NCBI RefSeq assembly: GCF_020216525.1
Contig: NZ_JAIWOY010000002.1
Span: 1 to 64,000 of the forward strand
Reading direction: 5' to 3'
DNA length: 64,000 bases
Source of the DNA: Nocardioides nematodiphilus
GTDB lineage: Bacteria; Actinomycetota; Actinomycetes; Propionibacteriales; Nocardioidaceae
Part shown: piece after piece, positions 17,352-25,774 of the stretch
How positions within the stretch are numbered: position 1 is the first letter of the stretch
Layout: each line of letters begins with the position of its first letter
The notes under the pieces: generated by a model
What the model was told of the DNA's origin: nothing
The model's database searches: none
The model's input: the letters and a program-made list of their open reading frames with translations, nothing else
Translations under genes and position numbers: made by a program

Positions 17352-18371
17352 TCAACCGGCAGTGATCTCGATGATCCGAGCGCTGAGCTCCGGGCTCTCG
17401 CCGCCGATGAGGAAAAAGCGGTGACCGTCGTGGACGACGGCAGAGTCGGTGAGCGCCATCGGCAACCGGCCAGCGGGCGCGACGCGATGAGAGGCGGGGT
17501 CGAACCACCACATCCGGTCGGTGGCGGTGCCAGCACCGGCGCGACCCCCGGCCAACAGCACGCGGTCGCCGATCGTCATCGCAACGGCGTGCCCGATCGG
17601 AGCCGGCAGGCGGCCCACCACCGTCGCCCCTCCCGTGGCGGGATCGACACGCTGGATCTCGCGTTGCATGACGCCGCCGCGCTCGCCACCGAAGAGCCAG
17701 ATGTCGCCGTCGGCGACGGTGCTGGCGGCGTACCTGACGGGGACCGGCAGCGTACCGATCGTGCTCCACGACCGGCCATCGCGAGAGGCCAGGATGTCTG
17801 GCTCGGCCACCCGGAAGCCGTTGTACCCGCCGAGCACGATCGTCCGGCCGCCGACGGTGGCGGCCACGAGGTCGGAGCGGGCCTGCGGCAGATGGCCGAT
17901 CACGTGCCACTCGTTGCCGGCCAGTGCTTGGACGTCACTCTGTTCGACGGCATTGCCACCACCGATGACCAGCGGCACGCTGCCGGCTGCGGCACCGGCA
18001 GTGTCGTGCACCGCGACGTGCATCGAGCCGAGCGGCACCGTCCGCAGGCGGCCGGTGTCGAAGAGGAAGCTCGCCGCCGTGGAGGCGTCGCCGGCGACCA
18101 TGCCACCCGCAATCACCGCGTATCGCCCCTTGCTGATGACGGCTTCGCGGGCGAGCGCGGCGGGGAGCCGTGTCGGCAGCACGCGAACGTGGAGTTTCGG
18201 CACGGCGACCGACGAGGTCGGATCGGTCCTGGGTGACGGTTCGCCTCCGGGCGTGCCGGTGCTTGAGCCAGCCGTGCTCGAGGCGGCCGGCGACGATGAT
18301 GACGGGCCCCCGCACGCCGCGAGAGCACCCGCCAGCGCCATTGCCACCATCGCGAGCGGCGAACGGCTCAC
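17352..18371 (-). CDS. Kelch-repeat lipoprotein
   Basis: A 339-residue secreted protein. A lipoprotein signal peptide ends at the lipobox ALAAC (Cys about residue 20), a Ser/Thr/Pro linker follows, and then about five to six Kelch/galactose-oxidase-type blades, with motifs such as TIVLGGYNGFRVAEPDILAS, DIWLFGGERGG, RVLLAGGRAGAGTATDRMWW and HRFFLIGGESPE. This predicts a six-bladed propeller held on the outer membrane face. GTG 18371 overlaps the stop of the upstream propeller lipoprotein gene (GTGA), so the two are translationally coupled. The binding partner is unknown. Confidence 0.85.
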   Translation of the reverse strand: MSRSPLAMVAMALAGALAACGGPSSSSPAASSTAGSSTGTPGGEPSPRTDPTSSVAVPKLHVRVLPTRLPAALAREAVISKGRYAVIAGGMVAGDASTAASFLFDTGRLRTVPLGSMHVAVHDTAGAAAGSVPLVIGGGNAVEQSDVQALAGNEWHVIGHLPQARSDLVAATVGGRTIVLGGYNGFRVAEPDILASRDGRSWSTIGTLPVPVRYAASTVADGDIWLFGGERGGVMQREIQRVDPATGGATVVGRLPAPIGHAVAMTIGDRVLLAGGRAGAGTATDRMWWFDPASHRVAPAGRLPMALTDSAVVHDGHRFFLIGGESPELSARIIEITAG

Positions 18372-19576
18372 CGCATGTTCCCGGTGTGCCCGAGGGAATA
18401 GCGACCCGGTTGGGGCCAGACGAGCAACCCGTGCGGGCTTGCGCCAGGTACCGGGATCTTGGCGATCAGCCGGCCGCTGGTGGTGTCGAATGCGTAGACG
18501 ACGCCGTCGTAGCGTCCCGAGACCCACAGTGTCCTCCCATCGGCGGAGAGCCCGCCCATATCGGGCGACCCGCCGCCGGGTATGCGCCAGGTCGCGGTGA
18601 ACGTGCGTCGCCCCAGGTCGAAGACCTGGACGGCGCCGGACTTGCGGTCGGTGAGGTAGAGCGATTGCTGGTCACGGCTGAAGTAGATGCCGTGGGGCAT
18701 CTGCAGCGTCCGGTACGCGTGGGCGATGCGGAAACGGTTCCACGGGATCGTCAACAGCCTGTCGCGACCCATATCGGCGACGTAGAAGGTCTTCCCGTCG
18801 GGTGCGAGGCGGACGTCCTGCGGCATGGCCGGCATCGGCAGGTGGAGCCGCCGCAACACGCGGTGCTGGAGCGTGGAGATCTTGAGCAGCGAGCCGGAGA
18901 ACTCGCAGCTGACGATGAAGTAGCGCCCGTTTGCGGAGAAATCGGCGTGGTTGGGCCCCTGGCACGACGGGTCGCTCACCACCTGATCAGGTCGGAAGGT
19001 GTGGGGATCGCTGAAGACGATGTGGTCGTGTTGCTCGTCCATCACGATGGCCTGCCGGCCGTCAGGGGTGAAGTAGAGGTTGTACGGCCTATCGGTAGCG
19101 ACGCTGCCCGTCATGCGTCCGGTGTGCGGGTTGATCGTCGCCAGACGGTTCGACTCACTGGCTTCGACGTAGAGCCTCTTCAGGTCATAGGCCGGCGTGA
19201 TGTGCTGATCGAGGCTGCCGGTCGCGAGCACCCGGATGACGCGGTGTGTCCGCTGGGATATCACCGTGGTGTGCCCATCGGGCTCGCTGTCCGGCACGTA
19301 GATGAGGGCCGGTTCGCGCCGAAGAGCGATCTGGAGCATGCCCGGTCCGTCTGCTGCGTACACACCGCCGGGCAGGATAGGAGGCATTCCTGGCAGCGGG
19401 TGCCGGTACTGCGGCGGTGCCTCACGCGCAGCCGCCGAGGGCTCCGTCGAGGTGGCCAGCGCGGACGAGGGAGCGGGGGACGTCGGGAGCGCGCTTTCCC
19501 CGCCGCTGTCACATCCCGCCAGCAAGCCGATGGAAAGCATCGTCAGACATGTCAGGGTGAAGGTCACGCGACGCAC
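18368..19576 (-). CDS. YVTN-type beta-propeller lipoprotein
   Basis: About 402 residues from GTG 19576. The lipoprotein signal ends LSIGLLAGC. A Ser/Pro-rich linker precedes a seven-bladed propeller of YVTN/surface-layer type, with repeats like RVLATGSLDQHITPAYDLK, GSVATDRPYNLYFTPDGRQA, PQDVRLAPDGKTFYVADMG and LIAKIPVPGASPHGLLVWP. Such domains mediate protein or ligand binding at the cell surface. It is first in an operon with the Kelch lipoprotein and DedA, and divergent from the flippase-glycosyltransferase gene (129 bp apart). Confidence 0.82.
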   Translation of the reverse strand: MRRVTFTLTCLTMLSIGLLAGCDSGGESALPTSPAPSSALATSTEPSAAAREAPPQYRHPLPGMPPILPGGVYAADGPGMLQIALRREPALIYVPDSEPDGHTTVISQRTHRVIRVLATGSLDQHITPAYDLKRLYVEASESNRLATINPHTGRMTGSVATDRPYNLYFTPDGRQAIVMDEQHDHIVFSDPHTFRPDQVVSDPSCQGPNHADFSANGRYFIVSCEFSGSLLKISTLQHRVLRRLHLPMPAMPQDVRLAPDGKTFYVADMGRDRLLTIPWNRFRIAHAYRTLQMPHGIYFSRDQQSLYLTDRKSGAVQVFDLGRRTFTATWRIPGGGSPDMGGLSADGRTLWVSGRYDGVVYAFDTTSGRLIAKIPVPGASPHGLLVWPQPGRYSLGHTGNMR

Positions 19577-19705
19577 GTGATGGCACTCCTCCCGTCCTGA
19601 TACCAGCCTGCTGCAGTTCTCCTGACTGCCACGTGACCACGCGAACTGAGTAGCGTGTGGCCGACGCCTGCGACCGGAGAACTTCTGGTCAGGTGCTGAA
19701 CAGCA

Positions 19706-21889
19706 TTGCGGACCGAACCTACGAAGGTGGCTCTTCCATCCCTCCGCGTGCGAGCCTGGCCGCTGATTCGCTTCACCCTCGCGTGGGCGTTCGCCCTGGC
19801 TCTGCTCGGCGTCGGGCTTCCGAAGGCGGTGAATGTCTCCTGGCACGGAGTCGTGCCGGTGCTGGCTTCTCTGCACGCCTCGGAGCTGATCGGTCTCACG
19901 CTGGTGTGGGGGTTGGGGCTGTGGGTGCACACGTTCGTGCTCACCGCTGCGGCTCCGAGCCTGACCCATCGACGCGCACTCACCCTGAACGTCACGGGCA
20001 GCGCCGTCTCCAACGTCGTCCCTCTCGGCGGCGCCGCAGGCGTCGCTCTCAATCACCAGATGATGAGGTCCTGGGGCGTGAGTGGACGTTCGTTCGCCGG
20101 TTTCACCTTCCTCACGAACCTATGGGACGTCCTGGCGAAGTTGGCGTTGCCGGTCGTCGGGCTCGTGGTGCTCGACAACGCTGGTGAGCCCGCGACGTTC
20201 CGGATCCGGCTTGCGGCGCTGCTGGGTCTGTCGGCCTTTGTGGTCGTGCTGATGCTGGGGAGCACCATGCTTCTGAGCCCAAGGCTGAGCGTGGTTCTCG
20301 GCGGGGCAGTGGAGCAGCTGATCAACGCCACTCTTGCGCTCTTACGGGTGCGCCGGCGGATCGCGATCGTCGAACAGCTGCTCGCCGTCCGCGACGACTG
20401 CGCCGAGCTGGTGGCACGTGGATGGTTGCGCATGACGCTGGGCATGGTGGCCTACCTCGCGCTACAGGGGGTGCTGTTGTGGTGGTGTCTGGACCTGTCA
20501 GGGGCCGGCGCGACCGTGCCTGAGGTGCTCGCAGGCTTCGCCGTAGAACGCCTGCTCACCGTGCTGCCGATCACGCCCGGCGGTCTCGGTGTCGCCGACG
20601 TCGGCCTGGCCGGCGTTCTGCTCGCCTTGGGCGGCGACCCGACGGGGGTGGCCGCAGGCGTGGTGCTGTATCGCGTCTTTGTGTTCGCGGTTGAGATTCC
20701 GGTCGGCGGCGGCACCCTCGGCTTGTGGCTTCTTGGGCGGCGGCGCGCTGTGCGGCGAGGGCGGCCGCATGACGCTCGCTCATGTGGGGACGATGGTCCT
20801 CGTCGGATCGCCCACGTGACCGATGTCTTCCTGCCGCGGCTGGGAGGCATCGAGACTCATGTCAACGATCTCGTTCGTCACCAGCGCGCGCGTGGCCTCG
20901 ACGCGGTCGTCTTGACCCCGACCCGCGGTGAAGGACCGGAGCCCGACTGGATCCAGCGCATCAGCATCCTCGAAGCTCGAAAGCTCGTCGCCGACTTCGA
21001 CGTCGTTCACGTCCATCTCTCGATGTTCTCGACGTTCGGCCTCGGGGTGGCCCGTGCCGCGATGAGTCAGGGCGTGCCCGTGCTGTTGACCGTGCACTCC
21101 ATGTGGGCCGGCCTCGGGGGCATCATCCGACTCGCTGCACACGCGGCGCTGCGCCGGTGGCCAGTTGCCTGGTCCGCGGTATCGCATGCAGCCGCCGAGA
21201 CGTTCCGGCGCTCGCTGGGCGGCATCGACGTAGCGGTCCTCCCGAACGCTCTCGATGTCTCTGATTGGAGGCCTGCCACTCGGGCGCGCGACCGCGACGA
21301 TGGGGCGTTCACGATCGTCAGCGTCATGCGGTTGACGCCGCGGAAGCGACCTCTCCAGCTGTTGCGCATCTTCCGGAACGCGTGTGCGCTCGTCCCGGAA
21401 CGAGATGTGCGACTCGTGATCGTGGGCTCCGGTCCTCTTGCGCGTCGCCTCGCGCGCCGCGTCGAGTGGTACGGCCTCACCGAACGCATACGCCTGACGG
21501 GACGAATCCCTCGCGACGTCGTGCTCTCCGAGCTCTCGGCCGCCGATCTGTATGTCGCACCCGCGGCGAAGGAGTCGTTCGGCATCGCCGCGCTCGAGGC
21601 GCGCTGCAGCGGCGTGCCCGTGATCGCGAGCCGCCGTAGCGGCGTCGGCGAGTTCATCCGCGACCGCGTCGACGGCCTTCTGGTCGATGGCGACGGCGAG
21701 ATGGCGGTGGCGATCGCAGAGCTCATCACCGACGCGCAGCTGCGTGGCCGGATCAGTGCCCACAACCGCCGCGTACGACCACCGTTCGACTGGCCCACCG
21801 TGCTCGACCAGACCACCGAGCTCTACCGCGTCGCAGGCGAGCGCGTCATCGTTCCGCCGACTCCTGTTGCGGGACTGGCGCTCGCCTGA
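19706..21889 (+). CDS. Fusion: LPG-synthase-like flippase domain + GT4 glycosyltransferase
   Basis: A 727-residue protein in two parts. Residues about 15-350 form an eight-helix region of the lysylphosphatidylglycerol-synthase TM/UPF0104 family, with the family signatures NVVPLGGAAGVALNHQMMR and LPITPGGLGVADVGLAGVLL. Residues about 365-725 are a GT-B glycosyltransferase of family 4: RIAHVTDVFLPRLGGIETHV, RLTPRKRPLQLLRIF and the donor-binding KESFGIAALEARCSGVPVIA (EX7E). The pairing suggests one protein that glycosylates and translocates a lipid. The stop overlaps the start of the PIG-L deacetylase gene (TGATG). The start (TTG) is weakly supported. Confidence 0.88.
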   Translation: MRTEPTKVALPSLRVRAWPLIRFTLAWAFALALLGVGLPKAVNVSWHGVVPVLASLHASELIGLTLVWGLGLWVHTFVLTAAAPSLTHRRALTLNVTGSAVSNVVPLGGAAGVALNHQMMRSWGVSGRSFAGFTFLTNLWDVLAKLALPVVGLVVLDNAGEPATFRIRLAALLGLSAFVVVLMLGSTMLLSPRLSVVLGGAVEQLINATLALLRVRRRIAIVEQLLAVRDDCAELVARGWLRMTLGMVAYLALQGVLLWWCLDLSGAGATVPEVLAGFAVERLLTVLPITPGGLGVADVGLAGVLLALGGDPTGVAAGVVLYRVFVFAVEIPVGGGTLGLWLLGRRRAVRRGRPHDARSCGDDGPRRIAHVTDVFLPRLGGIETHVNDLVRHQRARGLDAVVLTPTRGEGPEPDWIQRISILEARKLVADFDVVHVHLSMFSTFGLGVARAAMSQGVPVLLTVHSMWAGLGGIIRLAAHAALRRWPVAWSAVSHAAAETFRRSLGGIDVAVLPNALDVSDWRPATRARDRDDGAFTIVSVMRLTPRKRPLQLLRIFRNACALVPERDVRLVIVGSGPLARRLARRVEWYGLTERIRLTGRIPRDVVLSELSAADLYVAPAAKESFGIAALEARCSGVPVIASRRSGVGEFIRDRVDGLLVDGDGEMAVAIAELITDAQLRGRISAHNRRVRPPFDWPTVLDQTTELYRVAGERVIVPPTPVAGLALA

Positions 21890-22632
21890 TGGCGACGGTG
21901 GTCTCCTTTCACGCCCATCCCGACGACGAGTCGCTGCTGACCGGCGGCTACCTGGCGGCGCGGGCCGCCGTCGGCGATCGGATCGTGCTGGTCGTCGCCA
22001 CCGACGGCGGCGCCGGACTGGCGAGTCCAGACTTCCATGACCTCGGCGATGCCCGCGTTGGTGAGCTGGACGACGCCGCGCGCTGCCTCGGCATCACGCG
22101 GGTCGTGCGCCTGGGCTACGCCGACTCCGGCATGGCCCGCTCCCCCAGCGCGCGTGGGGGTCGCTTCATCGACGCTGAGCCCGAGCACGCGGCCCGACGC
22201 CTGGCCGCCATCCTCGATGAAGAGCGAGCAGACGTGTTGACCGGTTATGACGCCCGCGGAGGATACGGACACCCTGACCACATCCAGGTGCACCGCGTTG
22301 CACGGCTCGCCCAAGCCCGCGCCCACAGGCGTCCGCAACTACTCGAGGCGACACGCGACCGCACGATGCTCGTGCGTGCGATCCGCCTGATGCGTCCTCT
22401 CGCCGGACTGCTTCCCGGGATCACGCTTCCCGACACCGACATCTACGCGGCGCCCTCGGAGATCACCCAGCGCGTCGACGTGCGACCGTTCCTTCCCGCC
22501 AAGCGTGCGGCACTGGCAGCACATGCCTCCCAGGCGACCGGCGGCGTACGCACCATCGGCGTGCTGCTGCGGCTCCCACGGTGGCTCGCGCGCCGTCTCC
22601 TGGGCGTGGAGTGCTTCATCGAGGTGCCCTGA
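21889..22632 (+). CDS. PIG-L/LmbE-family N-acetylglucosaminyl deacetylase
   Basis: A 247-residue zinc hydrolase. The metal-binding motif is FHAHPDDESLLTGG (HPDD, residues 6-19), the third ligand region is RGGYGHPDHIQVHRVA, and VLVVATDGGAG follows strand 2. Family members remove the acetyl group from GlcNAc linked to inositol, phosphatidylinositol or similar (MshB, GPI pathway, lincomycin LmbE). It is translationally coupled to the glycosyltransferase fusion upstream, so the natural substrate is probably the glycolipid that enzyme makes. A hairpin terminator follows 7 bp after the stop. Confidence 0.9.
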   Translation: MATVVSFHAHPDDESLLTGGYLAARAAVGDRIVLVVATDGGAGLASPDFHDLGDARVGELDDAARCLGITRVVRLGYADSGMARSPSARGGRFIDAEPEHAARRLAAILDEERADVLTGYDARGGYGHPDHIQVHRVARLAQARAHRRPQLLEATRDRTMLVRAIRLMRPLAGLLPGITLPDTDIYAAPSEITQRVDVRPFLPAKRAALAAHASQATGGVRTIGVLLRLPRWLARRLLGVECFIEVP

Positions 22633-22639
22633 AAGAACT

Positions 22640-22681
22640 GCCCTGGTCCGGTCGGTGCGAAAGCACCGGCCGGACCAGGGC
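22640..22681. terminator. Strong bidirectional hairpin terminator
   Basis: Arms of about 19 bp (GCCCTGGTCCGGTCGGTGC and its near-perfect complement) around a GAAA tetraloop. It lies between the convergent PIG-L and DUF347 genes and can end transcripts from both sides. Confidence 0.85.
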
Positions 22682-22706
22682 GATGTGGTGAGGCGCCGGG
22701 GATGGC

Positions 22707-23999
22707 TCAGAACCGGTGCTGGGCCAGGTCGGTGAGGAGGACGGTGAGCTGCTTCTCCTGTTCGGTGCTCGACGCCGGCTGGATGCTGCTGTGGTCGATC
22801 GCGTAGGTCTTGAGCACGGCGTCCATCTGGCCGTCCAGAAGCGTCCACGTCTTCTTGTTGACGGCCTGGAGCGAGGTCGAGTCGGCATCCCAGACATCGC
22901 GCATCTTCTGCACCGTGGCGTGCGATGAGGTGGTGTCTCCGGACTTGTCCTGGGCAACCGCCTGGCGGGCGAGGGCCTGGTACTTCGCGACGGCGGCCTT
23001 GGTCTGGGCGGCGGTGAAGGCCGGCTTCGGACAGGCCGGCATGGTCTCGCTGGCGCCGGTCGGGTCACAGGTGGCGTGCGGTTGGTTGTGACCCCAGATC
23101 ATCACCCCACCCGCGACGATGGCGACGATGACGAAGCCGACCAGGCCAAGGCGCTCGCGGCGCGGATTGGTGGTGACGGTCGGCTCGTGCGTGGCCTCGT
23201 AGGTCTCGACGACATCGGTGCGGCTGATCGTCAGGTAGACGACGGTGGCCGCGATCGCGCCGAGGAAGATCAACGATGTGACCAGGGTCCCCAGTCCGAG
23301 GCCGACCGGTTCGCCGGCGTTCGCCGCGACCTTCGGCGAGGCGAGCCAGTCACCGATGTTCGCGCCGAGCGGACGGGTGAGGATGTAGGACAGCCAGAAG
23401 GAGAGCACGGGATTGGCGCCGAACCTCCAGAGCAGGCCGATCGAGGCGATCAACGCCAGCGGCAGGAACACCGACTGCGCGGGCGCCCAGTTCGTGAGCT
23501 CGAGGGTCCAGTCACCCGTGGCCGTACCGAGAGCGAAGGTGACCAGGACCGTCAGCCAGTAGAAGGCCTCGCGAGGCGTGGTGTTGATGCTGTGGATCGA
23601 CAGTGACCTCTCCCGGACGTACCAGATGCCGAACACGAGTGCCAGCAGGGCGGCGAAGACGGTGCTGCTGATCCACAGGGGAATGCCGATCTGGTCGGTG
23701 CCCATGTCGGTGTACAGCGTGCCCGCGACACTGACGACCACCACGGTCAACCAGTAGGGCAACGGGACGTAGCGCCTCGTTCGCATCTGCCACGTGAGCA
23801 CTGCGACGAAGATGGCCGTGAACAGCAGCATCGTGTTCGTCAGGCCGAAGCCGAGGGTCTCGTTGATGTAGTCCGCGAAGCTCTCACCGACGGTCGTGCA
23901 CAGGATCTTGATGATCCAGAACCAGATCGTGACCTCGGGGACCTTGTTGAGCATCGTGCGGCCGGTGGCAGCGCCGCGGGTCGTCGTCATCTCAGCCAT
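22707..23999 (-). CDS. DUF347/COG4705 membrane protein with extracytoplasmic tail
   Basis: A 430-residue protein. Residues about 15-270 contain four DUF347-type repeats, each of two helices. The first is KVPEVTIWFWIIKILCTTVG with GESFADYINETLGFG, and the later repeats carry GTLYTDM, GTATGDWT and GANIGDWL acidic positions. A ninth helix (VGFVIVAIVAGGVMIWG) leads to a C-terminal soluble tail of about 125 residues with two Cys and a helical region containing TWTLLDGQMDAVLKTY. The family is of unknown biochemical role; the repeated acidic residues in helices suggest ion movement, which is inference. Confidence 0.75.
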   Translation of the reverse strand: MAEMTTTRGAATGRTMLNKVPEVTIWFWIIKILCTTVGESFADYINETLGFGLTNTMLLFTAIFVAVLTWQMRTRRYVPLPYWLTVVVVSVAGTLYTDMGTDQIGIPLWISSTVFAALLALVFGIWYVRERSLSIHSINTTPREAFYWLTVLVTFALGTATGDWTLELTNWAPAQSVFLPLALIASIGLLWRFGANPVLSFWLSYILTRPLGANIGDWLASPKVAANAGEPVGLGLGTLVTSLIFLGAIAATVVYLTISRTDVVETYEATHEPTVTTNPRRERLGLVGFVIVAIVAGGVMIWGHNQPHATCDPTGASETMPACPKPAFTAAQTKAAVAKYQALARQAVAQDKSGDTTSSHATVQKMRDVWDADSTSLQAVNKKTWTLLDGQMDAVLKTYAIDHSSIQPASSTEQEKQLTVLLTDLAQHRF

Positions 24000-24191
24000 G
24001 GCCCCATGGTCGGGGGACGAAGCGGGTAACTACCTGACTGTCGCCACGGACGTGGACGTGCCAAGGCGGTACCCGTGGCGGCGCACGGTGCTGACGACGC
24101 GTCATCTTCAGCGTGCCGAAAGGGCGCGGGCCGCGGGATCGGCGTGTCGTCGGTCGGGTTCACGCGCCCCGGGAGGACTTGGTGTCTGTTC

Positions 24192-24539
24192 ATGCAGGAT
24201 CTCGTGGTCAGCCTGGGTCTGATCTTGTTCCTCCTCGGCCTCCTGACCGGCCTTGCGGTGCCCGCGTTCAAGAATCCACGGATGGGCATCGCCAGCCACC
24301 TGGAGGGCGTGACCAACGGCCCCGCGACAGTCGCCCTGCTCGCCTACGGTGCCTACGCGAACTGGCTCGCCACGCAACTCGGCGCGCTCTGGGGCGCCGG
24401 CCGCCGGTTCGCCCCCGGCGCGACCGGCAGCCACCAGGCGACCCGAGCGAAGGAGTTGGCGGTGGACGCGCTGCTCGTCACCCTCGCGCCCGCGATGATC
24501 GCGGGAACGGTCCTCCTGCTCGTGGGGGTCTTGCGCTGA
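24192..24539 (+). CDS. Small four-helix membrane protein (hydroxylaminobenzene mutase/styrene-oxide isomerase-like)
   Basis: 115 residues with four hydrophobic helices. The segment PAFKNPRMGIASHLEGVTNG (about residues 22-41) matches the conserved first-loop motif of hydroxylaminobenzene mutase and of the related styrene-oxide isomerases, where the motif's His contributes to haem binding. Homologues in actinobacteria are often labelled only 'hydrogenase' or hypothetical. ATG 24192 starts directly at the first helix. It is divergent from the DUF347 gene. The substrate is unknown. Confidence 0.6.
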   Translation: MQDLVVSLGLILFLLGLLTGLAVPAFKNPRMGIASHLEGVTNGPATVALLAYGAYANWLATQLGALWGAGRRFAPGATGSHQATRAKELAVDALLVTLAPAMIAGTVLLLVGVLR

Positions 24540-24601
24540 AAGCGCGTGGCCCGCCGCTGTACGCGCGTCATCGGTCGAGGTGCCATGGCGGGAAATGCGA
24601 A

Positions 24602-24636
24602 GTGGCCCTGACCGAGTTTCCCCTGGTCAGGGCCAC
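24602..24636. terminator. Hairpin terminator after tRNA-Leu
   Basis: A perfect 12-bp stem (GTGGCCCTGACC and its complement) with an 11-nt loop. It lies 12 bp beyond the 3' end of the tRNA gene (minus strand) and 62 bp after the plus-strand gene ending at 24539, so it may serve both. Confidence 0.75.
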
Positions 24637-24647
24637 CATTCAACGCG

Positions 24648-24732
24648 TGCGCGAGGGGGGACTTGAACCCCCACCCACTATACGTGGACTAGCACCTCAA
24701 GCTAGCGCGTCTGCCTATTCCGCCACCCGCGC
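24648..24732 (-). tRNA. tRNA-Leu (anticodon GAG)
   Basis: An 85-nt cloverleaf. The acceptor stem GCGCGGG pairs with CTCGCGC (one G-U) and the discriminator is A. The anticodon arm is CTAGC-TTGAGGT-GCTAG, giving anticodon GAG. There is a long variable arm of class II type (TCCACGTATAGTGGGT region), and the T arm is GGGGG-TTCAAGT-CCCCC. CCA is not encoded. No integrase or duplicated tRNA end is seen nearby. Confidence 0.95.
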
Positions 24733-24784
24733 GTTGACAGGAAGAACGTTAGCAGTGGGGCGCCCGGGACACGAATCGGGGTCG

Positions 24785-25045
24785 TCAGCAGGCCGTACGG
24801 AAACTGACGGCGTCCATGTCGTGGAGCCGGTGGGCGGCCAGCGCGCGCTCGGCGACGGTGGCGGCGGGGTCCATCGCCAGGCGACGCAGCGCCTCGCGGC
24901 GGTGTGCCCGGCGAGTGGGGTCCTGGAGCTTCGCGTACCGCACGACCGGGCGACCCATCGTCCAGGCGAACTGCTGGACGGAGGCGACGCGCCACTGCTC
25001 GCTCAGCGTGGCCTGCGGGATGATCCTGTCCGTCATCGTGGTCAT
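24785..25045 (-). CDS. Conserved small protein of unknown function
   Basis: 86 residues, basic and helical, with WRVASVQQFAWTMGRPVVRYAKLQDP followed by an Arg-rich stretch (RRAHRREALRRLA). There is no signal peptide or membrane helix. A second ATG four codons in (25033-25036 region) could also be used. The function is not recognised. It lies between tRNA-Leu and a divergent LysR-substrate-like gene. Confidence 0.55.
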   Translation of the reverse strand: MTTMTDRIIPQATLSEQWRVASVQQFAWTMGRPVVRYAKLQDPTRRAHRREALRRLAMDPAATVAERALAAHRLHDMDAVSFRTAC

Positions 25046-25140
25046 GCCCGACTAACGGACGCCCCAGGCCCGGGGCTACGGCACCGAACGCGAGCACCGG
25101 GAACGCGTCTAGTCCACCGGAACCCGCGATACTTCACCCC

Positions 25141-25716
25141 GTGACCTTCTCCATCGCATTCGTGACCGGCGCGACGCCGGACAAGTGGGCCCGCACCTGG
25201 CGCGACCGGGAGAAGGAGCGCCTCGAGGTCGTCCCCGTCAGCGAGGACGAGCAGCTGGACGGCCTACGCTCCGGCGCGCACTCGATGGCGCTTGTCCGGC
25301 TGCCGATCGACCGCGACGGCCTGCACTGCATACCGTTGTACGAGGAGCAGCAGGTCGTGGTCGTCGGCAAGGAGCACTACCTCTCCCTGGCCACCGAGGT
25401 CACGCTCGCCGAGCTCGCCGAGGAGCAGCTGGTCCTCCCCCACGCCTCCGGCTGGACCCCGAGCGTCCAGCAGCTCGAGTGGCCGGCGATGAGCGAGAAG
25501 GACGCCATCGAGGTGGCCGCCTCGGGTGGCGGCGTGGTGATCGTGCCCGCGTCGATCGCACGCCTCTTCCACCGCAAGGACGTGGTGGCCGTCCCGGTAC
25601 CGGAGCTCGAGCCCACCAAGGTCGGCATCGCCTGGAGGATCGACGACGAGGACCCGCGGGTGCAGACCTTCATCGGCATCGTCCGCGGCCGGACCGCCCG
25701 CAGCTCGCGCGGCTGA
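25141..25716 (+). CDS. Stand-alone LysR substrate-binding domain protein
   Basis: 191 residues resembling the effector-binding half of LysR regulators: FSIAFVTGATPDKWARTW at the N terminus, LRSGAHSMALVRLPI and LYEEQQVVVVGKEHYLS (the hinge strand). VAASGGGVVIVPASIARLFHRKDV is the typical late motif. There is no DNA-binding helix-turn-helix, so it is not a classical regulator. It may bind a small ligand or partner with another factor. GTG 25141 is the first residue of the domain. Confidence 0.75.
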   Translation: MTFSIAFVTGATPDKWARTWRDREKERLEVVPVSEDEQLDGLRSGAHSMALVRLPIDRDGLHCIPLYEEQQVVVVGKEHYLSLATEVTLAELAEEQLVLPHASGWTPSVQQLEWPAMSEKDAIEVAASGGGVVIVPASIARLFHRKDVVAVPVPELEPTKVGIAWRIDDEDPRVQTFIGIVRGRTARSSRG

Positions 25717-25774
25717 CCCGGCTTAGCGCTGACGGGAGCGGGTACGGGCAGAGCACCTACTGAAGGGAGCCCCC

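Noticed and set aside
24602..24732. Integration site at tRNA-Leu
   Set aside because: No duplicated tRNA 3' end or integrase gene was found around it.
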